A stretch of 64,000 nt of DNA from Hellea sp. GTDB lineage: Bacteria > Pseudomonadota > Alphaproteobacteria > Caulobacterales > Maricaulaceae. Position numbers and translations under genes: made by a program. The notes below the pieces were generated by a model, which did not search any database, had not been told where the DNA came from, and saw nothing but the letters and a program-made list of their open reading frames with translations. Positions 1 to 8,683 of this stretch are shown here, one piece after another. Each line of letters starts with the position of its first letter. The stretch's first letter is position 1. The stretch is taken from the NCBI GenBank assembly GCA_020629135.1, contig JAHDDX010000006.1, forward strand, positions 1 through 64,000, given 5' to 3'.

Positions 1-64
1 AGATAAACAAGGCCACCAGCATTTCCACCAATGTGAACCCGCGCTCTTTCGCGCGCCTATTCAT
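1..64 (-). CDS. gspJ: GspJ, type II secretion minor pseudopilin (5' end only)
   Basis: Only the first 21 codons lie in the window; the gene runs off the left edge. The visible peptide begins MNRRAKERGFTLVEML and carries the prepilin peptidase motif G|FTLVE with Glu at +5, followed by the start of the hydrophobic helix. The ATG overlaps the gspI stop codon by 8 nt (ATGAATAG), so the two are translationally coupled. The J assignment rests on order (C-D-E-F-G-H-I-then this) and the pseudopilin motif; the distinguishing C-terminal domain is not visible. Confidence 0.8.
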   Translation of the reverse strand, partial: MNRRAKERGFTLVEMLVALFI

Positions 65-491
65 CGGGGATGCCTTCATCGGGTGGTGTATTACTGGGGA
101 CTGAAGGCTGATTGGTTGGCGCCGGGCTTGAAGGCCGACGAAAATAGGCGTCGCGCTCGATTAAAACCTGGCCTTGGTCCTGCAATGAGACTTTGACAAT
201 GAACCGATAAAATCCTTCGGCCTCTGTGTCCTGGGTTTCCAGATCCCAATCAAAACTTCGACCGAGTTGATCCTCTTCGCCGCGACGTGCGCCGACCTGT
301 AGACGTTCATGGCGCGCATTGGTTAATACATTATCTGCCACAATCCCAGCCAGCATTTTTTGCTCAATGGCTGATACGGACCGGGCGCTTTCTGTGCCCG
401 CCGCTGTTAGGCCAATTATTGCTACGCTAAAGATCAAGAGTGCCGCCAGCACTTCGATCAGGGTAAACCCGGCCTCCTTTCCGCGGATCAT
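57..491 (-). CDS. gspI: GspI, type II secretion minor pseudopilin
   Basis: This 144-aa protein has a short basic leader, the prepilin cleavage motif G|FTLIE after residue 8 and a hydrophobic helix, then a small periplasmic domain, the usual size for GspI. In the family, GspI nucleates the tip complex (I-J-K) of the pseudopilus. The last 20 residues are Pro/Ser/Asn-rich (SPAPTNQPSVPSN) and look like a disordered tail, which is not typical. The start overlaps the gspH stop by 4 nt and the stop overlaps gspJ. Confidence 0.9.
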   Translation of the reverse strand: MIRGKEAGFTLIEVLAALLIFSVAIIGLTAAGTESARSVSAIEQKMLAGIVADNVLTNARHERLQVGARRGEEDQLGRSFDWDLETQDTEAEGFYRFIVKVSLQDQGQVLIERDAYFRRPSSPAPTNQPSVPSNTPPDEGIPDE

Positions 492-958
492 GTTTCTCTA
501 TCCTGAAGGGTTACTCTACCATCGCCTGAGCTGACCAGAATTTCCTCACGATCGAAATCGGACAGGACAAGCTCAAATGGTGTCGCCAGACCTGTCGGCT
601 CAAAGACCGCCACGGGCACAAGATCGTCTGTCAGTTTGATCGCCAGATTGTTTTTCCTTAGCTCGGCTTTCACACCGTCGGGGCGCGGCAGGCTTTTAAC
701 CTCAAGCCACTCGCCGTCTTGAAAATCATATATCGCGAAAGCTGTTTTAGACATGGCTAAGGCATGGGGACGGCCGGTTATCAAGCTGTTCTGCGCAGCA
801 CCATTCAAAACAGTGACTAGCGCTTCGGATTGCGCATAGATGGCCGGCTTTTCACGAGGCAGGGTCATCACGACCGCGCTGGCCATAAGTCCGATTATCA
901 CCAAAACGGTGAGAATTTCGACGAGTGTAAACCCGGCCTGTTTGTCGCGCGGTGTCAA
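488..958 (-). CDS. gspH: GspH, type II secretion minor pseudopilin
   Basis: The 156-aa product starts MTPRDKQAG|FTLVEIL, with prepilin peptidase cleavage expected after Gly9 and a hydrophobic assembly helix next. The remainder is a beta-rich periplasmic domain of ordinary GspH length. It lies between gspG (15-nt gap) and gspI (4-nt overlap), matching the canonical operon order. Function (pseudopilus tip assembly) comes from family knowledge. Confidence 0.88.
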   Translation of the reverse strand: MTPRDKQAGFTLVEILTVLVIIGLMASAVVMTLPREKPAIYAQSEALVTVLNGAAQNSLITGRPHALAMSKTAFAIYDFQDGEWLEVKSLPRPDGVKAELRKNNLAIKLTDDLVPVAVFEPTGLATPFELVLSDFDREEILVSSGDGRVTLQDRET

Positions 959-973
959 ACCGAAACGTCCGAA

Positions 974-1411
974 TTACTGTTCCCAGCTGACAATGTCCGC
1001 GGCCAGGCCTTCGCCGCCTGGTTCCCCGTCAGAGCCATAGGATAAAATATCAATGACGCCGTTTTCACCTGGATAACGATAGACATAGGGGCGGCCCCAG
1101 GGATCGTCGGGTAGAAACTTCACATATCCGCCGGGGCGGTAGCGATCGGCGTTGTCCGATCCGGGCGGAAGTTCCTGTAGGGCGGACAGGCCCGTATTTT
1201 CATCCGGATAGTCCAGCATATCAAGCCGGTACATTTCCGACGCCTGTTCCAATATCCGGATATCGGTTTTCGCCTTCTGCACCATGGCCTTGTCCTGACT
1301 GGGCAGAACATTAATCACGACAAAAGTTGCCAATAGGCCAATAATGACCATGACCACCATGACTTCAACCAGTGTGAAGCCGTCTTCTTTGCGTTTTTGT
1401 TTTGTCTTCAT
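974..1411 (-). CDS. gspG: GspG, type II secretion major pseudopilin
   Basis: The 145-aa protein has the signature of the major pseudopilin: basic leader, G|FTLVEVMVVMVIIGLLA after Gly11, then VLPSQDKAMVQKAKTDI and a C-terminal segment YGSDGEPGGEG that corresponds to the calcium-binding loop of GspG. The major pseudopilin polymerises into the periplasmic pseudopilus that pushes substrates through the GspD secretin. It starts 10 nt after gspF in the same operon. Confidence 0.95.
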   Translation of the reverse strand: MKTKQKRKEDGFTLVEVMVVMVIIGLLATFVVINVLPSQDKAMVQKAKTDIRILEQASEMYRLDMLDYPDENTGLSALQELPPGSDNADRYRPGGYVKFLPDDPWGRPYVYRYPGENGVIDILSYGSDGEPGGEGLAADIVSWEQ

Positions 1412-1421
1412 ATTGGCCTCC

Positions 1422-2627
1422 TTAAAACGCCAATGTGTTCAATCTGAGAATAGGCAGGAATATAGCGCCAATAATTAATAATACCACAAGTGACATCAGA
1501 ATAATAATCAGCGGCTCCAGGAGGTTTAAAAATATGGAGGTCGCGGCCTCAAACTCCCCTTCCAGATAGTCCGCCGATTTTTCAAACATTTTACCGATAT
1601 CACCGCTGGCTTCGCCACCGGCTACCATTTGTGTGACCAATAATGGAAAAACTTCGGTTTGGCGCAGGCTGGCACTGACAGCCGCCCCTTCACGGACTTT
1701 AACGGCGGCCGAGGTCACTGCATTGCGCATGACCCTGTTCCGCAAAGTGTGCCGGGCCGTTTCCATGGCCGATAGTGCCGGCGTGCCACTGTCAATCAGC
1801 CCCGCCATGGTCCGGGCAAACCGCGCCGCATTGAGATTTCGGATCAGGCGACCAATCAATGGCAGGCTGAGCAAAAATTCATGCCACCGCAATTGAATGG
1901 CGGGGCGCTTCAAGGCTTGACGAAATAAAAAAATAGACGCGCCAATGATTATTAAGGCGACCCAGCCAAAAGTTTGCATCCAATTCGACACACCAATGAC
2001 GAACCGGGTTAAGGCCGGCAGGTCCTGGCCAAAACTCTCAAACTGCTCAACCACGCGCGGGACCACAAACACCATCAGGATCACGACCACAATCATGGCC
2101 ACGACCGACAAGACCATGGGGTAGGCAGTGGCAGCCAGAATTTTTCTGCGTACCTTCTGTGCGGCTTCCAGGTCAATGGCCAAACGATCTAGCACTTCGG
2201 CCAATCGGCCAGACGCTTCACCCGACGCCACCATGCTGGCATAAAGGTCGGTAAAAGTCTTTGGATGCGCTCTCAGAGCATCTGAAAACCTGGTCCCTTC
2301 AAGGACTTGTGCTCGAATGGACAATAAAATCTGTCGCATGGGTGAGCGTTCAAATTGTACGGCCACAATTTTGATCGCTTCTTCAACGGGCGTTGCCGCA
2401 TCTATCAATATTGCCAGTTGCCGGGTTGCCTGTGTGATATCTTTATGGCTGGCTTTTCGCTCCCCTGTGAGACGTGAGGTTGATCTGGCGCGCGCTTTAT
2501 TTAGGTCAATCGGCGTGAGTTGACGCGCCCGAAGCAGGTCACGGGCTTCACGCGCATTATTGGCGGGTATTGATCCCGTTAGACGGTTTCCTTCCCGGTC
2601 CAGCGCTGCATAATCAAATGTTTCCAT
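1422..2627 (-). CDS. gspF: GspF, type II secretion inner-membrane platform protein
   Basis: The 401-aa protein has two homologous T2SF cytoplasmic domains (about residues 65-190 and 270-390), each followed by hydrophobic segments, ending in a transmembrane helix (IIILMSLVVLLIIGAIFLPIL). Length and the N-terminal YAALDREGNRLTGSI sequence are typical. GspF is the membrane platform that couples the GspE ATPase to pseudopilus assembly. It starts immediately after the gspE stop codon. Confidence 0.95.
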   Translation of the reverse strand: METFDYAALDREGNRLTGSIPANNAREARDLLRARQLTPIDLNKARARSTSRLTGERKASHKDITQATRQLAILIDAATPVEEAIKIVAVQFERSPMRQILLSIRAQVLEGTRFSDALRAHPKTFTDLYASMVASGEASGRLAEVLDRLAIDLEAAQKVRRKILAATAYPMVLSVVAMIVVVILMVFVVPRVVEQFESFGQDLPALTRFVIGVSNWMQTFGWVALIIIGASIFLFRQALKRPAIQLRWHEFLLSLPLIGRLIRNLNAARFARTMAGLIDSGTPALSAMETARHTLRNRVMRNAVTSAAVKVREGAAVSASLRQTEVFPLLVTQMVAGGEASGDIGKMFEKSADYLEGEFEAATSIFLNLLEPLIIILMSLVVLLIIGAIFLPILRLNTLAF

Positions 2628-4118
2628 TTAATCGTCCGAATTGGTTTTGGCCCGGCAGACCCGCAACACCTCTTCAACAGACGTATTGCCGTTAATAACG
2701 TGCTGGGCGCCGCTTTGCAGGAGGGTTCGACGGGATTTAAACGCATGGGCCGCCATATCAACCTCGCGCGCGCCGTCATGGATCATGCCGCGCAAGATGT
2801 CATCCATGATAACGATTTCGTATAAGGCCAGACGCCCTGTATAACCGATATGATGACAAGCGGCGCAACCGACCGGTTTGTAAATTGTCGCGCGGCTTCG
2901 GGTCGAAAAGCCGAGATCGGAAAGCTCTGCTGCGCTGGGTTTGTGCGGTTCACGACATTCTGTGCAAAGCCGTCTGACCAATCGCTGGGCCGCGATAGCC
3001 GTCACTGTTGATGCCAAAAGAAACGGCTCAATCCCCATGTCGCGCATGCGGGTAATCGCAGCGACCGCTGAATTTGTGTGAACAGTCGAAAGAACGAGGT
3101 GACCTGTTAACGCCGCCTGAACCGCAATTTCGGCCGTTTCAGGATCTCGGATTTCACCCACCATCACAACATCCGGGTCTTGTCGCAGAATGGCCCGCAA
3201 GCCAGCAGCAAAGCTCATGCCGACCTGATTGTTGACCTGGGTTTGCCCAATGCCGTCCAGTGCATATTCAACCGGGTCTTCGACGGTCAGTATGTTGCGT
3301 GATCCATCATTAAGTTTTGTCAGAGAGGCATATAGAGTTGTGGTTTTACCGGAACCCGTCGGCCCGGTGACAAGAATAATCCCGTTTGGCCGCTTCAAGG
3401 CACCCGCAAAATCTGCAAGCTCGTCCGGCTCCATACCCAGGTCGGCGAGATTTAAAAGCGAGCTGGTTTTTTCCAGAATTCTCATCACGACGCGTTCGCC
3501 ATGCTGCGACGGAAGTGTTGATACACGTACATCAACAGCGCGTTCGCCTAAATTCAGGGAAAAGCGGCCGTCTTGCGGAACCCGTTTCTTCGCGATGTCC
3601 AGCTTTGCCATAACCTTGACCCGGCTGACCAGAACCGGTGCCAGGCGCGCGGATAATGACAGCGTGTCGCGTAAGGCACCGTCAATTCTAAAGCGGACCG
3701 CCAGGCGCTTCTCATAGGGTTCGATGTGAATATCGGATGCGCGGGTTTTGATGGCCTCTTGCAATATGCCGTTAATCAGCTTGATCACTGGCGCATCATC
3801 ATCACTATCCAGCAGATCAGAGGTGCGCGGAAGGTTGTCAGCCAGAGCGTGGAGGTCTGCATCCTCTCCCAGGGCGGTTTCCGCTGTTTCTGACAAATCG
3901 CCTTGTGCGTAAATTTGGGCCATAAGGCTTTCAAACTCAGATCCGCTGACTTCTTTCAGGCTGAGCGGGCAATCGACAACGCGGCGGGCCTCAAGCACCG
4001 CCTCTATCGGCACGCCGCCACGGCGCGCTAAAATAGGCAGCCCGTCCTGTTCGGTCGCGACAATCCCGAATTTACGGGCGAAGCTATAGGATAAGCGGGG
4101 TAAAGGAGACTCGCTCAT
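2628..4118 (-). CDS. gspE: GspE, type II secretion ATPase
   Basis: The 496-aa protein carries Walker A GPTGSGKTT (about 252-260), the Asp box DPVEY (281-285), a Walker B region RQDPDVVMVGEIRD, the His box LSTVHTN and the GspE tetracysteine zinc motif (CTEC ... CAAC, roughly 385-420). It is the cytoplasmic hexameric ATPase that powers pseudopilus growth. It is packed between gspD (2-nt gap) and gspF. All catalytic motifs look intact. Confidence 0.97.
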   Translation of the reverse strand: MSESPLPRLSYSFARKFGIVATEQDGLPILARRGGVPIEAVLEARRVVDCPLSLKEVSGSEFESLMAQIYAQGDLSETAETALGEDADLHALADNLPRTSDLLDSDDDAPVIKLINGILQEAIKTRASDIHIEPYEKRLAVRFRIDGALRDTLSLSARLAPVLVSRVKVMAKLDIAKKRVPQDGRFSLNLGERAVDVRVSTLPSQHGERVVMRILEKTSSLLNLADLGMEPDELADFAGALKRPNGIILVTGPTGSGKTTTLYASLTKLNDGSRNILTVEDPVEYALDGIGQTQVNNQVGMSFAAGLRAILRQDPDVVMVGEIRDPETAEIAVQAALTGHLVLSTVHTNSAVAAITRMRDMGIEPFLLASTVTAIAAQRLVRRLCTECREPHKPSAAELSDLGFSTRSRATIYKPVGCAACHHIGYTGRLALYEIVIMDDILRGMIHDGAREVDMAAHAFKSRRTLLQSGAQHVINGNTSVEEVLRVCRAKTNSDD

Positions 4119-4120
4119 AA

Positions 4121-6001
4121 TCAGGGTTGTTCCAGATAATTATCCAGTTTTGAGGTCGTACGCCCGGACTGATTAATATCTTCTTGGCGAATATGATTAA
4201 GCCGGCTTTGCGTCAGCGGTCGCGCATCACTTTGATCGCGAATGATGCGAGGACGTAAAAATACCATCAAATTCTGACGAACCCGGGAATTGCTTTTTGA
4301 TCGGAAGAGATTTCCGATAACCGGCGCATCACCCAGTAGCGGGACTTTTTCAATATTAATTTGCTCGTCATCCTGAATAAGCCCGCCCAAGACAATTATC
4401 TCACCGTCATTAGCCAGAACTGTGGTTTCGATCTCGCGCTTGTTGGTAATGAAGTCTGAGCTGATCGTCGAGACCGCGCCCGAAATCGAGGACACTTCCT
4501 GCTTTATTTCAAGACGAATAACATCACCTTGGCTGATCTGAGGTAAAACATCGAGCTTAATCCCGACCTCTTTACGTTCAAACGTTCTAAACGGATTGAT
4601 GTTGTTTGAGCCAAGGCTTTCACCTGTCGTAATCGGGATTTCCTGGCCGACAACAAAGCGGGCCGGTTTATTGTCCAGGGTGGTGACAAAGGGCGTTGAT
4701 AAAATGTTTGAGTCTTTGTCCGACTCAAGAGCCGTTACGATCGCTGAAAACAATGTGTCATTGTCAATGCCGCCCCCGCCAACGACGACGCCGTTTGTGC
4801 CGAGAATTGAGCTGATTGCGGAAGATCGCAATGCGCTTGAATCGGCATCCGAAAACCCCAGCTGAGGGCCGGCTATCGCCCCAGCAAGATTCAAGACATT
4901 CGGCGTTTGCTGCGAATAATTTGTCCCGATAAAAGGAATAAAGCTACCATCAAGGCCGCCCAGGGCAAATTGCACACCTAGATCGCGCGCGGCTGTATCA
5001 CTGATCTCAACAATAATCGCTTCGACCAGGACCTGTGGGCGGCGGATATCAAGGCTGCGTATAATTTGTTCAAGCGCAGACTGAGTTTCAGGGGACGCGC
5101 TAATGACGATTGTATTGCTGCCCACCTCATGCGCGACTGTGGGAACCGGCTCACCCTCGCGCGTATAATTTGGTAGAAGCGTGTTCAAGAGCCCAAGAAT
5201 TTCTTCGCCATTTGCATAGCGTAGAGGAGTTACTGACACCGCGCCTCTAGGGGCGAAGCCGGCCGAGTCCATCTGATTAATGATCGGTCCCAATTTAGCT
5301 ATCTCGCCAGGTGCGCCTTCTATAATTAAACTATTGGTGCCTGGAATTGAGACAACTTGATAGCTCGCTCTTGGGCCCGCCAATGTTTTTAACGCGTCTT
5401 CGACATCCCGCGGCGACAAATTAGTCAGCTGAAACGTTTCAATTTGTTTGCCGTTAGAATCCAGTGCAGCAACGATTTCCCGAGCTTTTCTCAGGTTTTC
5501 GGGGAAGTCTGTGACGACAATAATTTTGCCCCCTTGGTTGGCGGTGACAATACCCTGAGAATGTAAAACCGGTTTGATCAGCTTTGCGGCCTCTGCCGCA
5601 TCACCATTTATCAGCTTTAATACCGTTGTCGCAAACTGCCCGTTTGCGCCTGCATTTGATACGAAAGGTGCATCCTGTGCAGATCCCTGTAATAAAGTGA
5701 TCCGGTATTCTCCACCGTTAGTCCGCACGACCGTATAGCCATGTACACGCATTACGTCTTTGAAAACGTCAAACACTTCGCGGGGATTGAGGGATTGTTC
5801 AGACGAGATGGTCACCTTGCCCTGGATACGCGGATCTACAAGAAAGGTCTTGCCTGTCACGACAGAAACGTCATCAATAAAGGCGCGAATGTCTGCCTGC
5901 TGCATGGTGATCAAATGGTCGCCAGCGGCGACCGCCGCAGGAATATTTGTCGTTGCAACGGCCAAGGCCGCTGTCGCGGTAAGGAGCAGGCGTTTAATCA
6001 T
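4121..6001 (-). CDS. gspD: GspD, type II secretion outer-membrane secretin
   Basis: The 626-aa protein has a signal peptide (MIKRLLLTATAALAVATTNIP ... AVAA), N0-N3 ring domains (for example FLVDPRIQGKVTISS, then repeated IIVVTDF, SLIIEG and TIVISA modules) and a C-terminal secretin domain with VPLLGDAPVIGNLFRS and the closing FLRPRII. It would form the outer-membrane channel. No lipobox is seen, so targeting may need a pilotin elsewhere. The start overlaps the gspC stop by 4 nt. Confidence 0.96.
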   Translation of the reverse strand: MIKRLLLTATAALAVATTNIPAAVAAGDHLITMQQADIRAFIDDVSVVTGKTFLVDPRIQGKVTISSEQSLNPREVFDVFKDVMRVHGYTVVRTNGGEYRITLLQGSAQDAPFVSNAGANGQFATTVLKLINGDAAEAAKLIKPVLHSQGIVTANQGGKIIVVTDFPENLRKAREIVAALDSNGKQIETFQLTNLSPRDVEDALKTLAGPRASYQVVSIPGTNSLIIEGAPGEIAKLGPIINQMDSAGFAPRGAVSVTPLRYANGEEILGLLNTLLPNYTREGEPVPTVAHEVGSNTIVISASPETQSALEQIIRSLDIRRPQVLVEAIIVEISDTAARDLGVQFALGGLDGSFIPFIGTNYSQQTPNVLNLAGAIAGPQLGFSDADSSALRSSAISSILGTNGVVVGGGGIDNDTLFSAIVTALESDKDSNILSTPFVTTLDNKPARFVVGQEIPITTGESLGSNNINPFRTFERKEVGIKLDVLPQISQGDVIRLEIKQEVSSISGAVSTISSDFITNKREIETTVLANDGEIIVLGGLIQDDEQINIEKVPLLGDAPVIGNLFRSKSNSRVRQNLMVFLRPRIIRDQSDARPLTQSRLNHIRQEDINQSGRTTSKLDNYLEQP

Positions 6002-6792
6002 AGTTTAATTTCAACCGTCATCGGCTGTCCGTTTCTTAAAAGTTTTATTTGAGCGGAGTTCGCATTGCGGAGCTCTTGCTGCATGTCTCTAAAATTGGGC
6101 CGCCCGGACCGAAGATCCATTGTGCCAATATGAGTTAGAATATCACCGGATTGCAACCCGAAATCCTCGAGCTTGATTTTGCCGTCCAGCGCCGAAATTC
6201 TCATCCCGCGGGGTTCGCCGTCATCGGTCATCGCGGGCGATAAAGAAACCGATCGCAACAATGTGCGCGCGTCAATTTGCGGGGCATTCCGCAGGGCCTC
6301 AATGCTAGCTTGGAGTCCCGTTGCAACAGACTCCCCAAATGTCAGACGTTCGAGCTTGCCGTTTTGAGAGATGACAACATAATCGGGGTGCACGGATTCC
6401 AAGGTCACGCCATTGAGGATTTCCTCGCCAATCTGATAAGATTTTTGTGACCCGTCAGGTATTTCCAATGTCGCTGTTGCGGGCTCTCCGGTAATTCGAC
6501 CAACAAGCGTTAAATCAAGGCTCGTTTCAGGCGCGTCGGAGCCCAAATCCTCAGGCAACTCCACTGCAATCGTTTGCGTGCGATGGAAGGGGTCAAAGCT
6601 CAGGTCCAAATTCGCAGCCGCCGTGCTGTTTTGCGACGGCAAAACGCCTCCGCCGGTGCTCACCGGTTGCCAGTTACTTTCGGGATTGGTAAATCCGATC
6701 ACAGCACGAATAAGAAAATAAGCGATCAGCCCCACAAGCAGAAGCTGAAATGCCAAAATACCCCATTCAATATATGACTTGCGGATTCGCAT
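5998..6792 (-). CDS. gspC: GspC, type II secretion inner-membrane coupling protein
   Basis: The 264-aa protein has an N-terminal membrane anchor (about residues 10-30), a linker, the HR domain around LDLTLVGRITGEPATATLEIP and a C-terminal PDZ-like domain (IKLEDFGLQSGDILTHIG). GspC links the inner-membrane platform to GspD and helps select substrates. It is the first gene of the operon; the promoter should lie in the roughly 180 nt upstream, where I cannot name a clear -35/-10 pair. Confidence 0.92.
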   Translation of the reverse strand: MRIRKSYIEWGILAFQLLLVGLIAYFLIRAVIGFTNPESNWQPVSTGGGVLPSQNSTAAANLDLSFDPFHRTQTIAVELPEDLGSDAPETSLDLTLVGRITGEPATATLEIPDGSQKSYQIGEEILNGVTLESVHPDYVVISQNGKLERLTFGESVATGLQASIEALRNAPQIDARTLLRSVSLSPAMTDDGEPRGMRISALDGKIKLEDFGLQSGDILTHIGTMDLRSGRPNFRDMQQELRNANSAQIKLLRNGQPMTVEIKL

Positions 6793-6970
6793 TGTGATTT
6801 CGCTGATTCCCCTGTCTGCTTGTATGGCAGGATCGTTTTATTGGTTAAGGCGCTTCAAGAGCGGTTCATATTTATACGCGATAATCTAATGTCAGCCTAT
6901 TTAAAAAATTGCAATGGGAGAATCCCGCGCATGACCGTGCTCTAATTTCAAAAACCTTACTCCGCCCATG

Positions 6971-6996
6971 AAAAAACCGGGCCACTTGGCCCGGTT
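6971..6996 (-). terminator. Rho-independent terminator
   Basis: AACCGGGCC-ACTT-GGCCCGGTT forms a perfect 9-bp stem with a 4-nt loop, flanked by an A-run on the plus strand that reads as a T-run on the minus strand. It lies about 28 nt past the stop of the small minus-strand gene and ends that transcript. Confidence 0.85.
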
Positions 6997-7023
6997 CTTA
7001 AAAGGGTAAAAAATCTTGTTGGT

Positions 7024-7179
7024 TTAGAGCGTGCTGAAAACAGCAATCAGTGAAACCAGTCCGGCCGCCAATCCTGCGACGAACACAGTGTTTCGGTCTT
7101 CACCGTCATGCTTGTTAAACACGCCAGCGTTTCTGGTTGCTTTTTCGCCGCGAAATAAAACGCGTTGAGAGATATACAT
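7024..7179 (-). CDS. Small single-span membrane protein (51 aa), function unknown
   Basis: This ORF is too short for the supplied track. The peptide is MYISQRVLFRGEKATRNAGV... with a basic, polar N-terminal half and one hydrophobic segment near the C-terminus (TVFVAGLAAGLVSLIAVFSTL). An AAGGAG ribosome binding site sits 8 nt before the ATG, and a strong intrinsic terminator follows the stop, so it looks like a complete monocistronic unit. I do not recognise the family. The promoter would lie in the AT-rich 150 nt between this gene and the tRNA. Confidence 0.7.
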   Translation of the reverse strand: MYISQRVLFRGEKATRNAGVFNKHDGEDRNTVFVAGLAAGLVSLIAVFSTL

Positions 7180-7329
7180 AGCCAATTCTCCTTATTATTA
7201 TGACAGTTATATAGCACACTTGTCATAAAACTGTCAAATATATGTCACACCCCAGATTTTGTGCCACGCGTCCAATTCAACACTAAATGTTGACTATGCT
7301 AAATTTTCTATTAATTTCAGGTGTTTGAA

Positions 7330-7415
7330 TGGTGCCGATGGAGAGACTCGAACTCTCACTCCCAATGGGAACTGGATTTTGAATCCAGCGCGTCTACCGG
7401 TTCCGCCACATCGGC
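7330..7415 (-). tRNA. tRNA-Leu (anticodon CAA)
   Basis: On the minus strand GCCGATG...CATCGGC forms the acceptor stem with an encoded ACCA end. The anticodon arm CTGGA-TTCAAAA-TCCAG gives anticodon CAA. A long variable arm (GTTCCCATTGGGAG) and a T-loop GTTCGAGTC are present, as expected for a class II leucine tRNA of 86 nt. Confidence 0.97.
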
Positions 7416-7565
7416 CAAGATCTGAGATCCGGATCAGGCGCGCAACATAGCTTCGGGTTTTAATAGGTCAATAAATATTTGAATAGTTCTATGAATTTGC
7501 GAACTAAGGCCTAACGTGTTAATCGAGACTATTCGCGCCCAATTGGGGTGGACGTGAGGCAGGCT

Positions 7566-8003
7566 ATGAAACAACAAACATTTTCACTCGTTTACACCAG
7601 TTCTATGCTGGATGGTCAGGACAAAAAAGTTTTCAAAGACATAGCTCTTTTATCTGCAGGCTTTAATGGTGAAAATCAAATAACTGGCTTGTTGCTGGTT
7701 TACGGCGGCTTGATAATACAATTCTTGGAAGGTCAAGAAAGCATTATAGAAGCATTATATGCCCGTATCGAAAAAGACAGCCGGCACAAATCTCCTCTTG
7801 TTTTATCGCGCCGAAATATAGCTGAACGTGAGTTTCCGGGATGGGCCATGGGATACCAGGAAGTGGTGACAGGCGAAGAGCCTGACTGTATTTTTAAGCT
7901 CACGCCTGCAACCCTCAGAATAAAAACGCCAACCATGATATCTTCGGTTTCTGAAACCCTGTTAAATACTTTTGGGCGCACCAGCGCATTACTTCCTATT
8001 TAA
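7566..8003 (+). CDS. Single-domain BLUF blue-light photoreceptor
   Basis: The product is essentially one BLUF domain (145 aa from the ATG at 7566; the track starts at an upstream GTG). From that ATG, Tyr10 (LVYTS), Asn34 (GFNGENQITG) and Gln52 (IIQFLEG) match the flavin-site triad of AppA (Tyr21, Asn45, Gln63) with identical spacing of 24 and 18 residues. ITGLLL, LEG and PGWAMGY are also present. Such proteins bind FAD and signal through partner contacts or a C-terminal helix. No output domain or obvious partner is adjacent. The AGGCAGG upstream favours the ATG start. Confidence 0.9.
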   Translation: MKQQTFSLVYTSSMLDGQDKKVFKDIALLSAGFNGENQITGLLLVYGGLIIQFLEGQESIIEALYARIEKDSRHKSPLVLSRRNIAEREFPGWAMGYQEVVTGEEPDCIFKLTPATLRIKTPTMISSVSETLLNTFGRTSALLPI

Positions 8004-8071
8004 TGGACGCGATCGAACTTAATCCCTTTGCATTAAAGTAATTTTCACTTCCAGCCTGTTAGGAGCGCCTC

Positions 8072-8683
8072 ATGAAAGGTCGACTCGCATTTTTAGATCA
8101 ATGGTATGAGCGCATCAAGGCGACAGCTGGCGATAAACGGGCCGAGCCCGTTCTGGCTGGGTACTCATTTATAGAAAGCTCAATTTTTCCGGTTCCGATA
8201 CCTCCGGAAGCTCTACTTATCCCGATGGTTCAAGCCGATCATAGCCGGGCCTGGCGGATAGCTTTTATTTGCTCGCTGTTTTCGGTGCTCGGCGGCATAT
8301 TTGGTTATTTTTTAGGCCTGTTCTTTTTCGAGGTCCTTGCAGAGCCTTACCTTGAAAAAATCGGCAAGGCCGAAAAAATGGAAAGCTTCAGCGCGACTAT
8401 CCGCGAATATGGTGCCCTCGGTGTGTTCGGGGCTGGTTTCACGCCTTTCCCTTACAAGGTCATCACCATTATGAGCGGAGCGCTGAAAATCAATTTTGCG
8501 ATATTTGTTGCCGCCAGCGTACTTTCCCGATCACTTCGGTTCTTTCTTGTCGCAGGTATTGTCAAAAAGTTTGGCGATACGGCCGAATATTGGCTCAAGG
8601 AGCATTTTGGCAAATTTACTTTTGCCATATTTGCAGTTTTGGTCGCCTTGTTTTTAATCTGGAAGTTTGCTTTCGGGCATTAA
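8072..8683 (+). CDS. YqaA/DedA-like (VTT domain) membrane protein
   Basis: The 203-aa protein has several hydrophobic segments and the SNARE-associated/VTT pattern: an amphipathic PVPIPPEALLIPM segment early, FGAGFTPFPYKVITIMSGAL in the middle and RSLRFFLVAGIV late. This resembles the YqaA branch of the DedA superfamily, implicated in membrane lipid or undecaprenyl-phosphate handling; the substrate cannot be told from sequence. AGGAGCG precedes the ATG. The 3' end overlaps the convergent murI gene by 30 nt. Confidence 0.8.
   Translation: MKGRLAFLDQWYERIKATAGDKRAEPVLAGYSFIESSIFPVPIPPEALLIPMVQADHSRAWRIAFICSLFSVLGGIFGYFLGLFFFEVLAEPYLEKIGKAEKMESFSATIREYGALGVFGAGFTPFPYKVITIMSGALKINFAIFVAASVLSRSLRFFLVAGIVKKFGDTAEYWLKEHFGKFTFAIFAVLVALFLIWKFAFGH

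Noticed and set aside
3229-3717. 162-aa plus-strand ORF
   Set aside because: Entirely antisense to gspE, whose Walker and Asp-box motifs lie in the other strand; composition is Arg/Ser-rich as expected for a shadow frame.
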